A stretch of DNA of 10,110 nt from Pseudomonadota bacterium (GCA_003242425.1 QGUL01000033.1:1-10110), one strand, 5' to 3'. Shown: positions 1-6,603, numbered from the stretch's first letter. Made by a program: numbers and translations. Notes: generated from the letters alone by a model not told the origin.

Positions 1-128
1 ATGATCTCGATCTGGTTCGGGAAGACGTCGAGCTGGTACTCGTTCCTGGCGATCTCGGCGATCGCCTCGTCGTAGTCCTGCAACAGCTCGAAGGTCCAGT
101 CGCAGCCGGTGGAGATGGGCTTCCTCAT
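1..128 (-). CDS. spoVR: SpoVR family protein (YcgB-like), N-terminal fragment
   Basis: Third gene of the prkA-yeaH-spoVR operon; only about the first 42 codons are present, and the rest lies beyond base 1. The visible N-terminus reads MRKPISTGCDWTFEL, followed by a segment ending in DVFPNQIEI. This matches the start of SpoVR/YcgB proteins, where a DWTFDL block is followed by an LDTYPxQIEVIT block. The ATG at 128-126 is 14 bases after the yeaH stop and is preceded by GGAG, so translation is probably tied to yeaH. SpoVR was named for a role in Bacillus spore cortex formation. In non-sporulating proteobacteria it is a stationary-phase protein of unclear biochemistry that co-occurs with PrkA and YeaH. 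Compared with E. coli YcgB the leader before the DWTF block is short. Family assignment is firm; the molecular role is not known. Confidence 0.88.
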   Translation of the reverse strand, partial: MRKPISTGCDWTFELLQDYDEAIAEIARNEYQLDVFPNQIEI

Positions 129-142
129 CGTTGTTCTCCGCC

Positions 143-1324
143 TCAGGCCGCGGCCGTTTCCTTGCGGAACAGCTCGCGGAACACCGGATAGATGTCGCTG
201 CGCTTCGACACCCGCTTCATGGCGAAATGCGGCTGGTCGATGCGCTGGTAGGCCTGCCACAGCGTGCTGGTCTGCTCCAGGCCCTCGGTCGGGATGTCGA
301 TGTAGGCGAAATAGCGCGCGGCGGGCAGCAGCTCCTTCTCCAGGAAACCGCGGCTCTTCTCCGGATCGGCGCCGAAGGCGTCGCCGTCGGAGGCCTGCGC
401 GCCGTAGATGTTCCACAGCGTCGGCGGATAGCGCTGGTCGACGATCTCCTTCATCAGCTCGAGCGCGGACAGCACCACCGTGCCGCCGCTGTAGTTGCCG
501 TAGAAGAATTCCTCTTCGTCCACTTCCGAGGCGTTGTCGGTATGGCGCACGAACACCAGATCGACCGTCTCGTACTTGCGGGTGAGGAAGAGGTAGAGCA
601 GGGCGAAGAAGCGCTTGGCGAGATCCTTCTTGTCCTCGGTCATCGAGCCGGACACGTCCATCAGGCAGAACATCACCGCCTGGCTGACGGGCTTGGGCAC
701 GGTGACGCGGTGCCGGTAGCGCAGGTCCACCTCGTCGAGGAAAGGCACGCGGCGCGGACGCGCTTCGCCGGATTCGAGCGCGTTCGCCCCGCGCGCGGCC
801 ATGCGGCGCGCGAGCGACTGTTTCAGCGAACGCAGGATGTGCAGGTTGCGCGGCGAGCCGCTGCGCGTGAACCCGGCCGGCTGGGTGCGCTTGTCCTTGA
901 TGCTGCCCAGGACGGTGCGCTCCATGCGCGGCAGCTCCAGATCGTCCAGGAACAGTTCCAGGAACTCTTCGCGCGACAGCGTGAAGGCGAAGCTGTCGAG
1001 CACCTCGCCTTCGCCGGCCTGGCTGCCCGGACCGTCGCCTTCGCCGTCTTCAGGACGGGGAATGCGGTCTCCCGGTTTGAAGATGCGGTTGCCCGGGTGC
1101 ACGATCTCCCGGTCGCCGCCGGGACCGTGGCGGAACGCCGGCTCGGAAATGTCCCGCACCGGGATCTGTACCTGTCCGCCCGATTCCAGATCGCGGATCG
1201 AACGCTTGGCGACGATGTCGCTCACGGCGCGCCGCAAGTGATCCTTGTAGCGCTGGATGAAGCGCTGCCGGTTGACGGCGCTCTTGCGCCGGTCGTTCAG
1301 TCTGCGGTCGATGAAGGTCGACAT
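143..1324 (-). CDS. yeaH: YeaH/DUF444 family protein with von Willebrand A-type domain
   Basis: A 393-residue protein, the usual length for YeaH (YhbH in Bacillus). The N-terminal MSTFIDRRLNDRRKSAVNRQ and the RFIQRYKDHLRRAV block are typical of the family. Residues about 85-108 form a Gly/Pro/Asp/Glu-rich linker. The C-terminal half is a von Willebrand A-like domain with a metal-ion-dependent adhesion site: DVSGSM at 223-228, a downstream threonine at 282 (GGT) and an ASDGD segment at 311-315. The start was set at 1324 because AAGGAG precedes it at good spacing; the frame stays open up to 1543, but that extension overlaps the end of prkA and has no family likeness. It lies 88 bases after prkA and 14 bases before spoVR. 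VWA proteins commonly partner with AAA+ ATPases, so a complex with PrkA is a reasonable inference but is not shown here. Confidence 0.95.
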   Translation of the reverse strand: MSTFIDRRLNDRRKSAVNRQRFIQRYKDHLRRAVSDIVAKRSIRDLESGGQVQIPVRDISEPAFRHGPGGDREIVHPGNRIFKPGDRIPRPEDGEGDGPGSQAGEGEVLDSFAFTLSREEFLELFLDDLELPRMERTVLGSIKDKRTQPAGFTRSGSPRNLHILRSLKQSLARRMAARGANALESGEARPRRVPFLDEVDLRYRHRVTVPKPVSQAVMFCLMDVSGSMTEDKKDLAKRFFALLYLFLTRKYETVDLVFVRHTDNASEVDEEEFFYGNYSGGTVVLSALELMKEIVDQRYPPTLWNIYGAQASDGDAFGADPEKSRGFLEKELLPAARYFAYIDIPTEGLEQTSTLWQAYQRIDQPHFAMKRVSKRSDIYPVFRELFRKETAAA

Positions 1325-1346
1325 CAGCAAAACTCCTTGACCACGA

Positions 1347-1387
1347 CGCGCGCGGGGAACCTCCCCCTGTTCGTCCGCCCGCGCGCG
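1347..1387 (-). other. GC-rich stem-loop between prkA and yeaH
   Basis: The arms CGCGCGCGGG (1347-1356) and CCCGCGCGCG (1378-1387) are perfectly complementary over 10 bp, with a 21-base loop. In the transcript the stem lies after the prkA stop and ends about 22 bases before the yeaH start, just ahead of the AAGGAG site. A smaller alternative hairpin (GGGGA/TCCCC, 3-base loop) uses part of the same bases. No T-run follows, so it is not a standard terminator. A role in mRNA processing, partial attenuation or differential stability of prkA against yeaH is inference. Confidence 0.5.
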
Positions 1388-1412
1388 CCACGCCTGCCGC
1401 TGGAAAACCCGA

Positions 1413-3335
1413 TCAAGCCGATTTGCGTACCCGCAGATACCACTCGCACAGCAGCCGGACCTGCTTTTCGGTATAGCCCTTCTGCACCATGCGTGCGACG
1501 AAGTTTTCGTGCTTGGTCTTGTCCTCCGCCGAGGCCTTGGCATTGAACGAGATCACCGGCAGCAGTTCCTCGGTGTTCGAGAACATCTTGCGCTCGATCA
1601 CCTCGCGCAGCTTCTCGTAGCTCGTCCAGGCCGGGTTCTTGCCGCCGTTCTGGGCGCGCGCCCGCAACACGAAGTTCACGATTTCGTTGCGGAAATCCTT
1701 CGGGTTGGCGATGCCCGCCGGTTTCTCGATCTTCTCCAGCTCGGCGTTGAGGGCCGCACGGTCGAAGGATTCGCCCGTTTCGGGATCGCGATAGTCCTCG
1801 TCCTGGATCCAGTAGTCGGCGAAGGTCACGTAGCGGTCGAAGATGTTCTGGCCGTATTCGGAGTAGGACTCCAGATAGGCCGTCTGGATCTCCTTGCCGA
1901 TGAACTCGGCGTAGCGCGGCGCGAGGTGCTCCTTGATGAAGGAGAGGTAGCGCCGCTTGGTTTCCTCGGGCAGATCCTCGCGCATGATGCGCTGCTCCAG
2001 CACGTACATGAGATGCACCGGGTTGGCGGCAATCTCGGTCTGGTCGTAGTTGAACACCGCCGACAGCACCTTGTAGGCGAAGCGCGTGGACATTCCGGTC
2101 ATGCCTTCGTCGATGCCGGCGTAGTCGCGGTACTCCTGGTAGGTCTTCGCGTTCGGGTCGATGTCCTTCAGGTTCTCGCCGTCGTAGATGCGCATCTTGG
2201 AATAGATGCTGGAGTTCTCCGGCTCCTTCAGGCGGGTGAGCACCGAGAACTGTGCCATCATCTCCAGCGTGTGCGGCGCGCAGGGCGCCTCCGCCAGCGA
2301 GCTCGACCGCAGCAGCTTCTTGTAGATCTGCACTTCCTCGGTGACCCGCAGGCAGTAGGGCACTTTGACGATGTACACCCGGTCGAGGAAGGCCTCGTTG
2401 TGCTTGTTGTTGCGGAAGGTCTGCCACTCGGATTCGTTCGAGTGCGCGAGGATGATGCCCTGGAAGGGGATCGCGCCGAAGCCTTCGGTGCCCTTGTAAT
2501 TGCCTTCCTGCGTCGCGGTCAGCAGCGGGTGCAGCATCTTGATCGGGGCCTTGAACATCTCCACGAACTCGAGCAGGCCCTGGTTGGCCAGGCACAGACC
2601 GCCGGAGAAGCTGTAGGCGTCGGGGTCGTCCTGCGCGTAGTGTTCGAGCTTGCGGATGTCCACCTTGCCGACCAGCGAGGAGATGTCCTGATTGTTCTCG
2701 TCGCCCGGCTCGGTCTTGGTGATCGCCACTTGGCGCAGCACGGAGGGCATCAGACGCACCACTTTGAACTTCGAGATGTCGCCTTCGTACTCCTCGAGGC
2801 GCTTCACCGCCCAAGGCGACATGATGCCGGTGAGGTAGCGGCGCGGAATGCCGTATTCGGCTTCCAGCATTTCCCCGTCGCGTTCGGGGTTGAACAGCCC
2901 GAGCGGCGATTCGTTCACCGGCGAGCCCTTGAGGGCGTAGATCGGATAGACCTCCATGAGCGATTTCAGCCGCTCGGCGAGCGACGACTTGCCGCCGCCC
3001 ACCGGACCCAGCAGATAGAGCACCTGCTTGCGCTCCTCGAGGCCCTGTGCCGCGTGGCGGAAGAACGCGACGATCTGCTCCACCACGTCTTCGAGCCCGT
3101 AGAACTCCTTGAAGGCTGGGTAGCGCCGGATGACGCGGTTGGAAAAGATGCGCGACAGCCGCGGATCGTTGCGCGTGTCGATCACCTCCGGTTCACCGAT
3201 CGCGGCGAGCATACGCTCGGCGGCGGTCGCATAAGCCATGGGGTCGCGCTTGCACAGCTCGAGGTACTCCGCGAGCGTCATTTCCGTTTCGCGCGCGCGC
3301 GCATAGTTGGAAACATAAGATTCGAGAACTCCCAT
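1413..3335 (-). CDS. prkA: PrkA/YeaG family serine protein kinase with AAA+ domain
   Basis: A 640-residue protein, the normal length for PrkA/YeaG. The AAA+ part occupies roughly residues 60-380: Walker A is GPVGGGKSS at 110-118, and GLCLANQGLLEFVEMFK at about 246-262 lies where the Walker B strand is expected. Family blocks include TATQEGNYKGTEGFGAIPFQG (about 273-293), LAHSNESEW (297-305) and FLDRVYIVKVPYCLRVTEE (316-334). The C-terminal third is the PrkA-specific kinase-like region. PrkA phosphorylates Ser/Thr in Bacillus, and E. coli YeaG acts in nitrogen starvation and stationary phase; whether the main activity is kinase or ATP-dependent protease is debated. The start has a strong GGAGGT site 7 bases upstream. 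It is the first gene of the operon with yeaH and spoVR, and a sigma-54-like promoter lies 218 bases upstream. Confidence 0.97.
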   Translation of the reverse strand: MGVLESYVSNYARARETEMTLAEYLELCKRDPMAYATAAERMLAAIGEPEVIDTRNDPRLSRIFSNRVIRRYPAFKEFYGLEDVVEQIVAFFRHAAQGLEERKQVLYLLGPVGGGKSSLAERLKSLMEVYPIYALKGSPVNESPLGLFNPERDGEMLEAEYGIPRRYLTGIMSPWAVKRLEEYEGDISKFKVVRLMPSVLRQVAITKTEPGDENNQDISSLVGKVDIRKLEHYAQDDPDAYSFSGGLCLANQGLLEFVEMFKAPIKMLHPLLTATQEGNYKGTEGFGAIPFQGIILAHSNESEWQTFRNNKHNEAFLDRVYIVKVPYCLRVTEEVQIYKKLLRSSSLAEAPCAPHTLEMMAQFSVLTRLKEPENSSIYSKMRIYDGENLKDIDPNAKTYQEYRDYAGIDEGMTGMSTRFAYKVLSAVFNYDQTEIAANPVHLMYVLEQRIMREDLPEETKRRYLSFIKEHLAPRYAEFIGKEIQTAYLESYSEYGQNIFDRYVTFADYWIQDEDYRDPETGESFDRAALNAELEKIEKPAGIANPKDFRNEIVNFVLRARAQNGGKNPAWTSYEKLREVIERKMFSNTEELLPVISFNAKASAEDKTKHENFVARMVQKGYTEKQVRLLCEWYLRVRKSA

Positions 3336-3469
3336 TTGCCTACCTCCGTCGTTGAGCGGATCGTGAACGACCGCCTAAACCCTTCGATTCCGTCGCAGCC
3401 TCATCGTTCGTGCTGTCAATGGGAGAGGCGCTTGCGTTCGGGCGACGCATCGGGCGTGATCGCGGGATG

Positions 3470-3485
3470 TGCGTGCTGGCACGCA
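3470..3485. repeat. inverted repeat TGCGTGC-TG-GCACGCA in the prkA leader
   Basis: Two perfect 7-base arms separated by TG. It sits about 135 bases before the prkA start and, if the sigma-54-like promoter at 3553-3568 is used, inside the transcribed leader. It could be an operator on DNA or a short hairpin in RNA (6 bp with a 4-base loop). The sequence shows only the symmetry. Confidence 0.4.
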
Positions 3486-3552
3486 TGATGAATCGCCGCT
3501 TCTCGTTACGCATTGGACGCCTATTCGTTGCGCGGCATGCAAGCGAACAGAG

Positions 3553-3568
3553 AGCACTTTCCATGCCT
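3553..3568 (-). promoter_or_regulatory. candidate sigma-54 (-24/-12) promoter of the prkA operon
   Basis: Reading the minus strand from 3568 to 3553 gives AGGCATGGAAAGTGCT. Against the sigma-54 consensus TGGCACG-N4-TTGCW the invariant GG and GC are exactly 12 bases apart, and GGCA, the following G, and TGCT also match; positions 1, 6 and 12 differ. Transcription would begin near 3542, giving a leader of about 207 bases. E. coli yeaGH is known to be under NtrC/sigma-54 as well as sigma-S control, which makes this site plausible. I could not see a clear NtrC enhancer upstream. No good sigma-70 promoter was found in the same interval. Confidence 0.45.
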
Positions 3569-3821
3569 GATTGAGGAATTGGCGCGCAGTGGCGGGAAAG
3601 TGCGTGCGCGAGAGAAAAAACGAATCTGATCGGCGGAACCGCCGTGAAGACTGCCGGTATCGAAACCGCTGATGGGATGAAGCTCAATGCAACGCACGCT
3701 TCACGATCACGGCTACACGTTGACACAAAAGCGCGCAAAGCAGAAGCGGTAATCAGCGATCGATATGTGTCATAGCGCAAATATTTGTCGATCTGTTGCG
3801 CGTATGCCGCAGCCACCGGTT

Positions 3822-4037
3822 TCAGGGACGGTTGTCGTCCCGTGCCTCGCGCGCTTCTTCCCTGAGCTCCGCGGCACCCTCGCGCACGCGCTCGGCAGTA
3901 TCCGATGCCGCATCGCGGGCGTCCTCGCGCATCTCCTGCACCGACTCGCGAGCTTCGCTGCGGGTTTGGGGGTCGGGGTTTTGCTCGCAGCCGACGACGG
4001 CGAGTGCCAACAAAACAGCTGCAATGGCGGCTTGCAT
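3822..4037 (-). CDS. small lipoprotein with 11-residue helical repeats
   Basis: A 71-residue protein. Residues 1-16 (MQAAIAAVLLALAVVG) form a lipoprotein signal peptide ending in the lipobox VVGC, with Cys17 as the acylated residue; the next residue is Glu, not Asp, so outer-membrane sorting is expected. The n-region lacks a Lys or Arg, which is unusual. GAGGAG lies 5-6 bases before the ATG, supporting this start. The mature part has no lysine and no aromatic residue. It consists of an 11-residue repeat beginning at 29, 40, 51 and 62 (last copy shortened): position 2 is always Arg, position 3 acidic, position 7 acidic and position 10 Glu in the three full copies. Such hendecads form amphipathic helices or right-handed coiled coils, as in LEA-like proteins. 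The last codons form a hairpin, GGGACG/CGTCCC (3825-3841). It is divergent from the TPR gene. Function unknown; I recognise no named family. Confidence 0.75.
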   Translation of the reverse strand: MQAAIAAVLLALAVVGCEQNPDPQTRSEARESVQEMREDARDAASDTAERVREGAAELREEAREARDDNRP

Positions 4038-4088
4038 ATTCGCTCCTCAACGTCTACGAGACAGGTGGAAGCAAGCCGCCCGCCCATT

Positions 4089-4122
4089 GCACCGAGGGAC
4101 ACGGTGCCGGTTGCCTCCCGGC
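4089..4122. repeat. two overlapping inverted repeats before the TPR gene
   Basis: GCACCG (4089-4094) pairs with CGGTGC (4102-4107) across 7 bases. GCCGG (4106-4110) pairs with CCGGC (4118-4122), also across 7 bases. The second left arm shares two bases with the first right arm, so in RNA the two hairpins partly exclude each other. They lie in the 135-base divergent gap between the small lipoprotein and the TPR gene, about 50 bases before the TPR start. No clear sigma-70 promoter for either gene was found here. Confidence 0.35.
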
Positions 4123-4172
4123 ATCGTGGGGCGATGGCGTTCTCCTGCAAAGCCGTAGTTGGAGGAGGGATG

Positions 4173-5978
4173 ATGAAGGGACAGCGCGCACCGAAGAAGA
4201 TCGCACTGGCGCTCGGCGGCATAATGCTCGCCGGATCGTTCGTTTATGCGGACGGCGAACACCGGCCCGATCCCGCGTTCTTCGATCCCCTGTTCGACGC
4301 AAGCCGTTGTTTCAACGCGCCGGCCGGTTCGCGGGCAGTGATCGCGACCTTCCGCTTGGCGCAGAACAGCCCGGAACTGCGCCCGGTCGACCGGCAGCGG
4401 CAGGAAGTCCAGCCGGACGATACCGATCCGCCGTTGTGGCCGGACCTCGGCACGCTCAGCTACCCGATCACCACGCGCTCGGTGGAGGCGCAGCGCTATT
4501 TCGATCAAGGGCTGCGGCTCGTGTACGCGTTCAATCACGGCGAGGCGCGGCGCGCTTTCCGGGCGGCGCAGCGGCGCGACCCCGATTGCGCGATGTGCTA
4601 CTGGGGAGAGGCGCTGGTGCTCGGGCCCAATATCAACGCCCCCATGGCGCCGGAGGCGGTGGCGCCGGCGATCGAGGCGGTGGAGCGTGCACGAAGCCTC
4701 GCGGAAGGGACCACGGAACGGGAACAGGCGCTCATCGAAGCCTTGGCGGTGCGATACAGCGCATCGCCGGAGGCCGACCGCACCGCGCTCGACCTTGCCT
4801 ATGCCGACGCGATGGGTGCGGTGTATCGCCGCTTCCAGGACGATCCGCATATCGCCACGCTTTATGCCGAGGCGATGATGGACACCCAGCCCTGGGATTA
4901 CTGGCAGCCCGGCGGTGTGTATCCCAAAGGCCGCGGCGGCGAAATCGTCGAGGTGCTGGAGAAGGTGCTGGCCGAGCATCCCGACCATCCGGGCGCGATC
5001 CATCTCTACATCCACGCCGTGGAGGCCTCGAACTGGCCCGAGCGCGCCGAGCTGCATGCGGAACGGCTCGAACAGCTGATGCCCGGCGCCGGTCACATCG
5101 TCCACATGCCCTCGCATATCTACTACCGGCTCGGCCGCTATATGGACGCGCTCGAGGCGAACCGGCGCGCGGTGGAGGTGGACGAGCGCTATTTGTCGAA
5201 GTCAAAAGCCGAGCACATCTACGCCTGGGGGTATTACCCGCACAACGTCCATTTCCTCATGGCCGCGGCCCAGATGGCGGGGGACGGACCGGCGGCGGTG
5301 GCGGCGGCGGAGAAGCTCGCGAAGATCGTTCCGGACGAGGCGCTCAAGACCGTGCCCACCGTGCAGCCCGTGAAGGTGGCGGTCTATTTTGCGCACGCGC
5401 AGTTCAGCGAGCCGCAAACCCTGCTCGCCCTGCCGGACCCCGGCGACGAACATCCCTATGTCAAAGCCATGTGGCATTACGCGCGCGGCGTCGGTCATGC
5501 GCTCGCGAAGAATGCGCAATCCGCGCAGGCGGAGGCCGAGGCGATCGCTGCACTCGCGCGCAGTCCCAAGCTCAAGCCGCTGGAAGAGGCGTCGATTCCC
5601 GCCACCCAGGTGCTGCAGATCGCCGAGCAGGTGGTGCGGGGGCGGGCCGCTCAGGCGGCCGGGGATCTGGCTGCCGCGGCGGGGCATTTCCGCAACGCCA
5701 TCGCCGTGCAGGATCAATTGCAGTACATGGAGCCGCCCTACTGGTACTACCCCGTCCAGCAGTCGCTGGGCGCCGTGCTGCTCGCGCAAGGCGATCTGGA
5801 GGGCGCAGAACGCGCCTTCCGCGCCAGCCTGGCGCGTACGCCCAACAACGGCTGGTCGCTCTACGGTCTCATGGAAGTGTATGAGCAGGCACGCCGGGAC
5901 AAGCTCGCGGTCATGACGAAGGAACGGTTCCGCAAGGCCTGGGCCGGGAAGCGGCACGTGGATCTGGAGCGGCTATAA
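4173..5978 (+). CDS. exported TPR protein with CxxC pair and His-rich core
   Basis: A 601-residue protein. Residues 1-26 form a signal peptide: basic MKGQRAPKK, a hydrophobic stretch, and a likely signal peptidase I cleavage after VYA26, so it should be periplasmic. Helical TPR-like units run from about 100 to 590; clear ones are at 105-135, 315-345, 490-515 and 530-560. The block DPDCAMCYWGEALVLGPN (136-153) carries a CxxC pair, Cys139 and Cys142. A His-rich core follows, including HPDHPGAIHLYIHAVEAS (269-286) and GAGHIVHMPSHIYYR (305-319). These blocks recall a family often annotated as a TPR protein, putative component of a TonB system; that name is a genomic-context guess and no TonB genes are here. 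GGAGG lies 7 bases before this ATG; an adjacent ATG at 4170 would add one residue. The frame is open back to 3765, but that extension only mirrors the opposite-strand lipoprotein. Role unknown. Confidence 0.88.
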   Translation: MKGQRAPKKIALALGGIMLAGSFVYADGEHRPDPAFFDPLFDASRCFNAPAGSRAVIATFRLAQNSPELRPVDRQRQEVQPDDTDPPLWPDLGTLSYPITTRSVEAQRYFDQGLRLVYAFNHGEARRAFRAAQRRDPDCAMCYWGEALVLGPNINAPMAPEAVAPAIEAVERARSLAEGTTEREQALIEALAVRYSASPEADRTALDLAYADAMGAVYRRFQDDPHIATLYAEAMMDTQPWDYWQPGGVYPKGRGGEIVEVLEKVLAEHPDHPGAIHLYIHAVEASNWPERAELHAERLEQLMPGAGHIVHMPSHIYYRLGRYMDALEANRRAVEVDERYLSKSKAEHIYAWGYYPHNVHFLMAAAQMAGDGPAAVAAAEKLAKIVPDEALKTVPTVQPVKVAVYFAHAQFSEPQTLLALPDPGDEHPYVKAMWHYARGVGHALAKNAQSAQAEAEAIAALARSPKLKPLEEASIPATQVLQIAEQVVRGRAAQAAGDLAAAAGHFRNAIAVQDQLQYMEPPYWYYPVQQSLGAVLLAQGDLEGAERAFRASLARTPNNGWSLYGLMEVYEQARRDKLAVMTKERFRKAWAGKRHVDLERL

Positions 5979-5979
5979 A

Positions 5980-6009
5980 GCGAACGGCCCCCGGAAGGAG
6001 GTCGTTCGC
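5980..6009. terminator. stem-loop between convergent TPR and dps genes
   Basis: GCGAACGGCC (5980-5989) pairs with GGTCGTTCGC (6000-6009): 10 pairs including one G-U, with a 10-base loop. It begins right after the TPR stop. On the minus strand the stem is followed by TTTATA, which suits termination of the dps transcript; on the plus strand no T-run follows. A bidirectional role is possible. Confidence 0.5.
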
Positions 6010-6035
6010 GCATCATGACCTGGACGGTTGTCGCT

Positions 6036-6060
6036 GCTCATGCGCCGGCGGCGCATGAGC
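6036..6060. terminator. perfect 11-bp hairpin in the TPR-dps gap
   Basis: GCTCATGCGCC (6036-6046) and GGCGCATGAGC (6050-6060) are perfectly complementary with a 3-base loop. It lies 15 bases after the dps stop on the minus strand and 57 bases after the TPR stop on the plus strand. It has no adjacent T-run on either side, so it may be a factor-aided terminator or a 3'-end-stabilising hairpin instead of a classic intrinsic terminator. Confidence 0.45.
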
Positions 6061-6075
6061 CTTCACCGGAAAGCC

Positions 6076-6573
6076 TTATTTTTCAAGCAGCGTGCGCAGC
6101 ATCCACGCCGTCTTCTCGTGTACCTGCATGCGCTCGGTGAGCAGATCGGCGGTGGGCTGGTCGTTGGCCCGTTCGGCGATCTTGAACACCTCGCGCGCGG
6201 TGCGCGTCACCGCTTCTTGGCCGTCCACCAGGAGCTGGATCATCTCCTCGGCCGAAGGCACGCCTTCGGTTTCCTTGATCGAGGACAGGCGGGCGTACTC
6301 CTTGTAGCTGCCCGGCGCGGGGAACCCCAGGGCGCGGATGCGTTCGGCGATGAGGTCGACCGCCGCGGCCAGTTCGGTGTACTGCTCCTCGAACATCTGG
6401 TGCAGCGTGCTGAACATCGGCCCGGTCACGTTCCAGTGGAAGTTGTGCGTCTTCAGATAGAGCGTGTACGTGTCGGCCAGCAGACGCGACAGCCCCTCGG
6501 CGATCTCCTTGCGGTCGGCATCGGCAATGCCGATATCGATGTTCTGCGCGTAACCCCGTTTCTTGTTTCCCAT
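6076..6573 (-). CDS. dps: Dps family DNA-protection/ferritin-like protein
   Basis: A 165-residue protein with the four-helix ferritin-like fold of Dps. These proteins form 12-subunit cages that oxidise Fe(II) with hydrogen peroxide, store the iron and, in some species, bind DNA. The ferroxidase ligands are visible: His46 (in [10 protein letters not shown]), His58, Glu62, Asp73 and Glu77 (in VDLIAERI), spaced as H51, H63, D67, D78 and E82 of E. coli Dps, with Glu in place of one Asp, as is common in this subgroup. The short basic tail MGNKKRG might bind DNA. The start at 6573 was chosen because AAAGGAGG precedes it by 5 bases; an upstream ATG at 6600 would add nine residues, but these run through the ribosome site. 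It lies 99 bases after oxyR on the same strand and has its own candidate promoter, so peroxide control through OxyR is likely. Confidence 0.95.
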   Translation of the reverse strand: MGNKKRGYAQNIDIGIADADRKEIAEGLSRLLADTYTLYLKTHNFHWNVTGPMFSTLHQMFEEQYTELAAAVDLIAERIRALGFPAPGSYKEYARLSSIKETEGVPSAEEMIQLLVDGQEAVTRTAREVFKIAERANDQPTADLLTERMQVHEKTAWMLRTLLEK

Positions 6574-6603
6574 TGACGCCTCCTTTGTAGGTTCCTTCAC
6601 TGC

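Larger units (their letters stand above)
3336..3821. other. gene-free regulatory stretch upstream of prkA
   Basis: No convincing gene on either strand. Seen here: the prkA ribosome site (GGAGGT on the minus strand, about 3341-3347), a 16-base near-palindrome at 3470-3485, a sigma-54-like element at 3553-3568, an inverted repeat CGGCGG-AA-CCGCCG at 3631-3644, and a perfect AT-rich palindrome CAAATATTTG at 3778-3787 flanked by GCGCAA (3775-3780) and TTGCGC (3796-3801). Both adjoining genes read on the minus strand, so this holds the end of the lipoprotein transcript and the control region and leader of the prkA operon. Short open frames here lack ribosome sites and recognisable products. Confidence 0.6.

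Noticed and set aside
131..1546. A 471-codon plus-strand open frame opposite yeaH
   Set aside because: Same antisense artefact; the minus strand encodes a full YeaH with VWA motifs.
3414..3419. Perfect TTGACA on the minus strand upstream of prkA
   Set aside because: The sequence 17 bases on is GC-rich and matches the -10 at only about 2 of 6 positions.
1509..3488. A 659-codon plus-strand open frame opposite prkA
   Set aside because: It mirrors the prkA codons in GC-rich DNA, is rich in Val, Leu, Arg and His from antisense codon bias, and has no recognisable domain; prkA on the other strand is unmistakable.
3590..3603. Plus-strand sigma-54-like sequence TGGCGGGAAAGTGC
   Set aside because: GG and GC are 11 bases apart instead of the strict 12, and no plus-strand gene begins nearby.
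3631..3644. Hairpin CGGCGG-AA-CCGCCG followed on the minus strand by a run of six T
   Set aside because: The T-run begins about 10 bases after the stem, too far for an intrinsic terminator, and the lipoprotein stop is nearly 180 bases upstream; kept only as a note.
3720..3725. Perfect TTGACA on the plus strand
   Set aside because: No -10-like hexamer at 16-18 bases and no gene downstream on that strand for about 450 bases.
3775..3801. AT-rich palindrome with flanking GCGCAA/TTGCGC as a replication or attachment site
   Set aside because: It is single, has no repeats around it, and no replication, integrase or tRNA gene is nearby.
3340..4050. A 236-codon minus-strand frame over the prkA upstream region
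   Set aside because: Low-complexity composition, no ribosome site, and it overlaps the small lipoprotein in another frame, which has a proper start and lipobox.
3765..4172. N-terminal extension of the TPR gene back to an ATG at 3765
   Set aside because: The extension runs over the divergent lipoprotein gene, has no ribosome site and would bury the signal peptide.
6574..6600. Alternative dps start nine codons upstream
   Set aside because: The extension spans the AAAGGAGG site that serves the start at 6573 and adds nothing typical of Dps.
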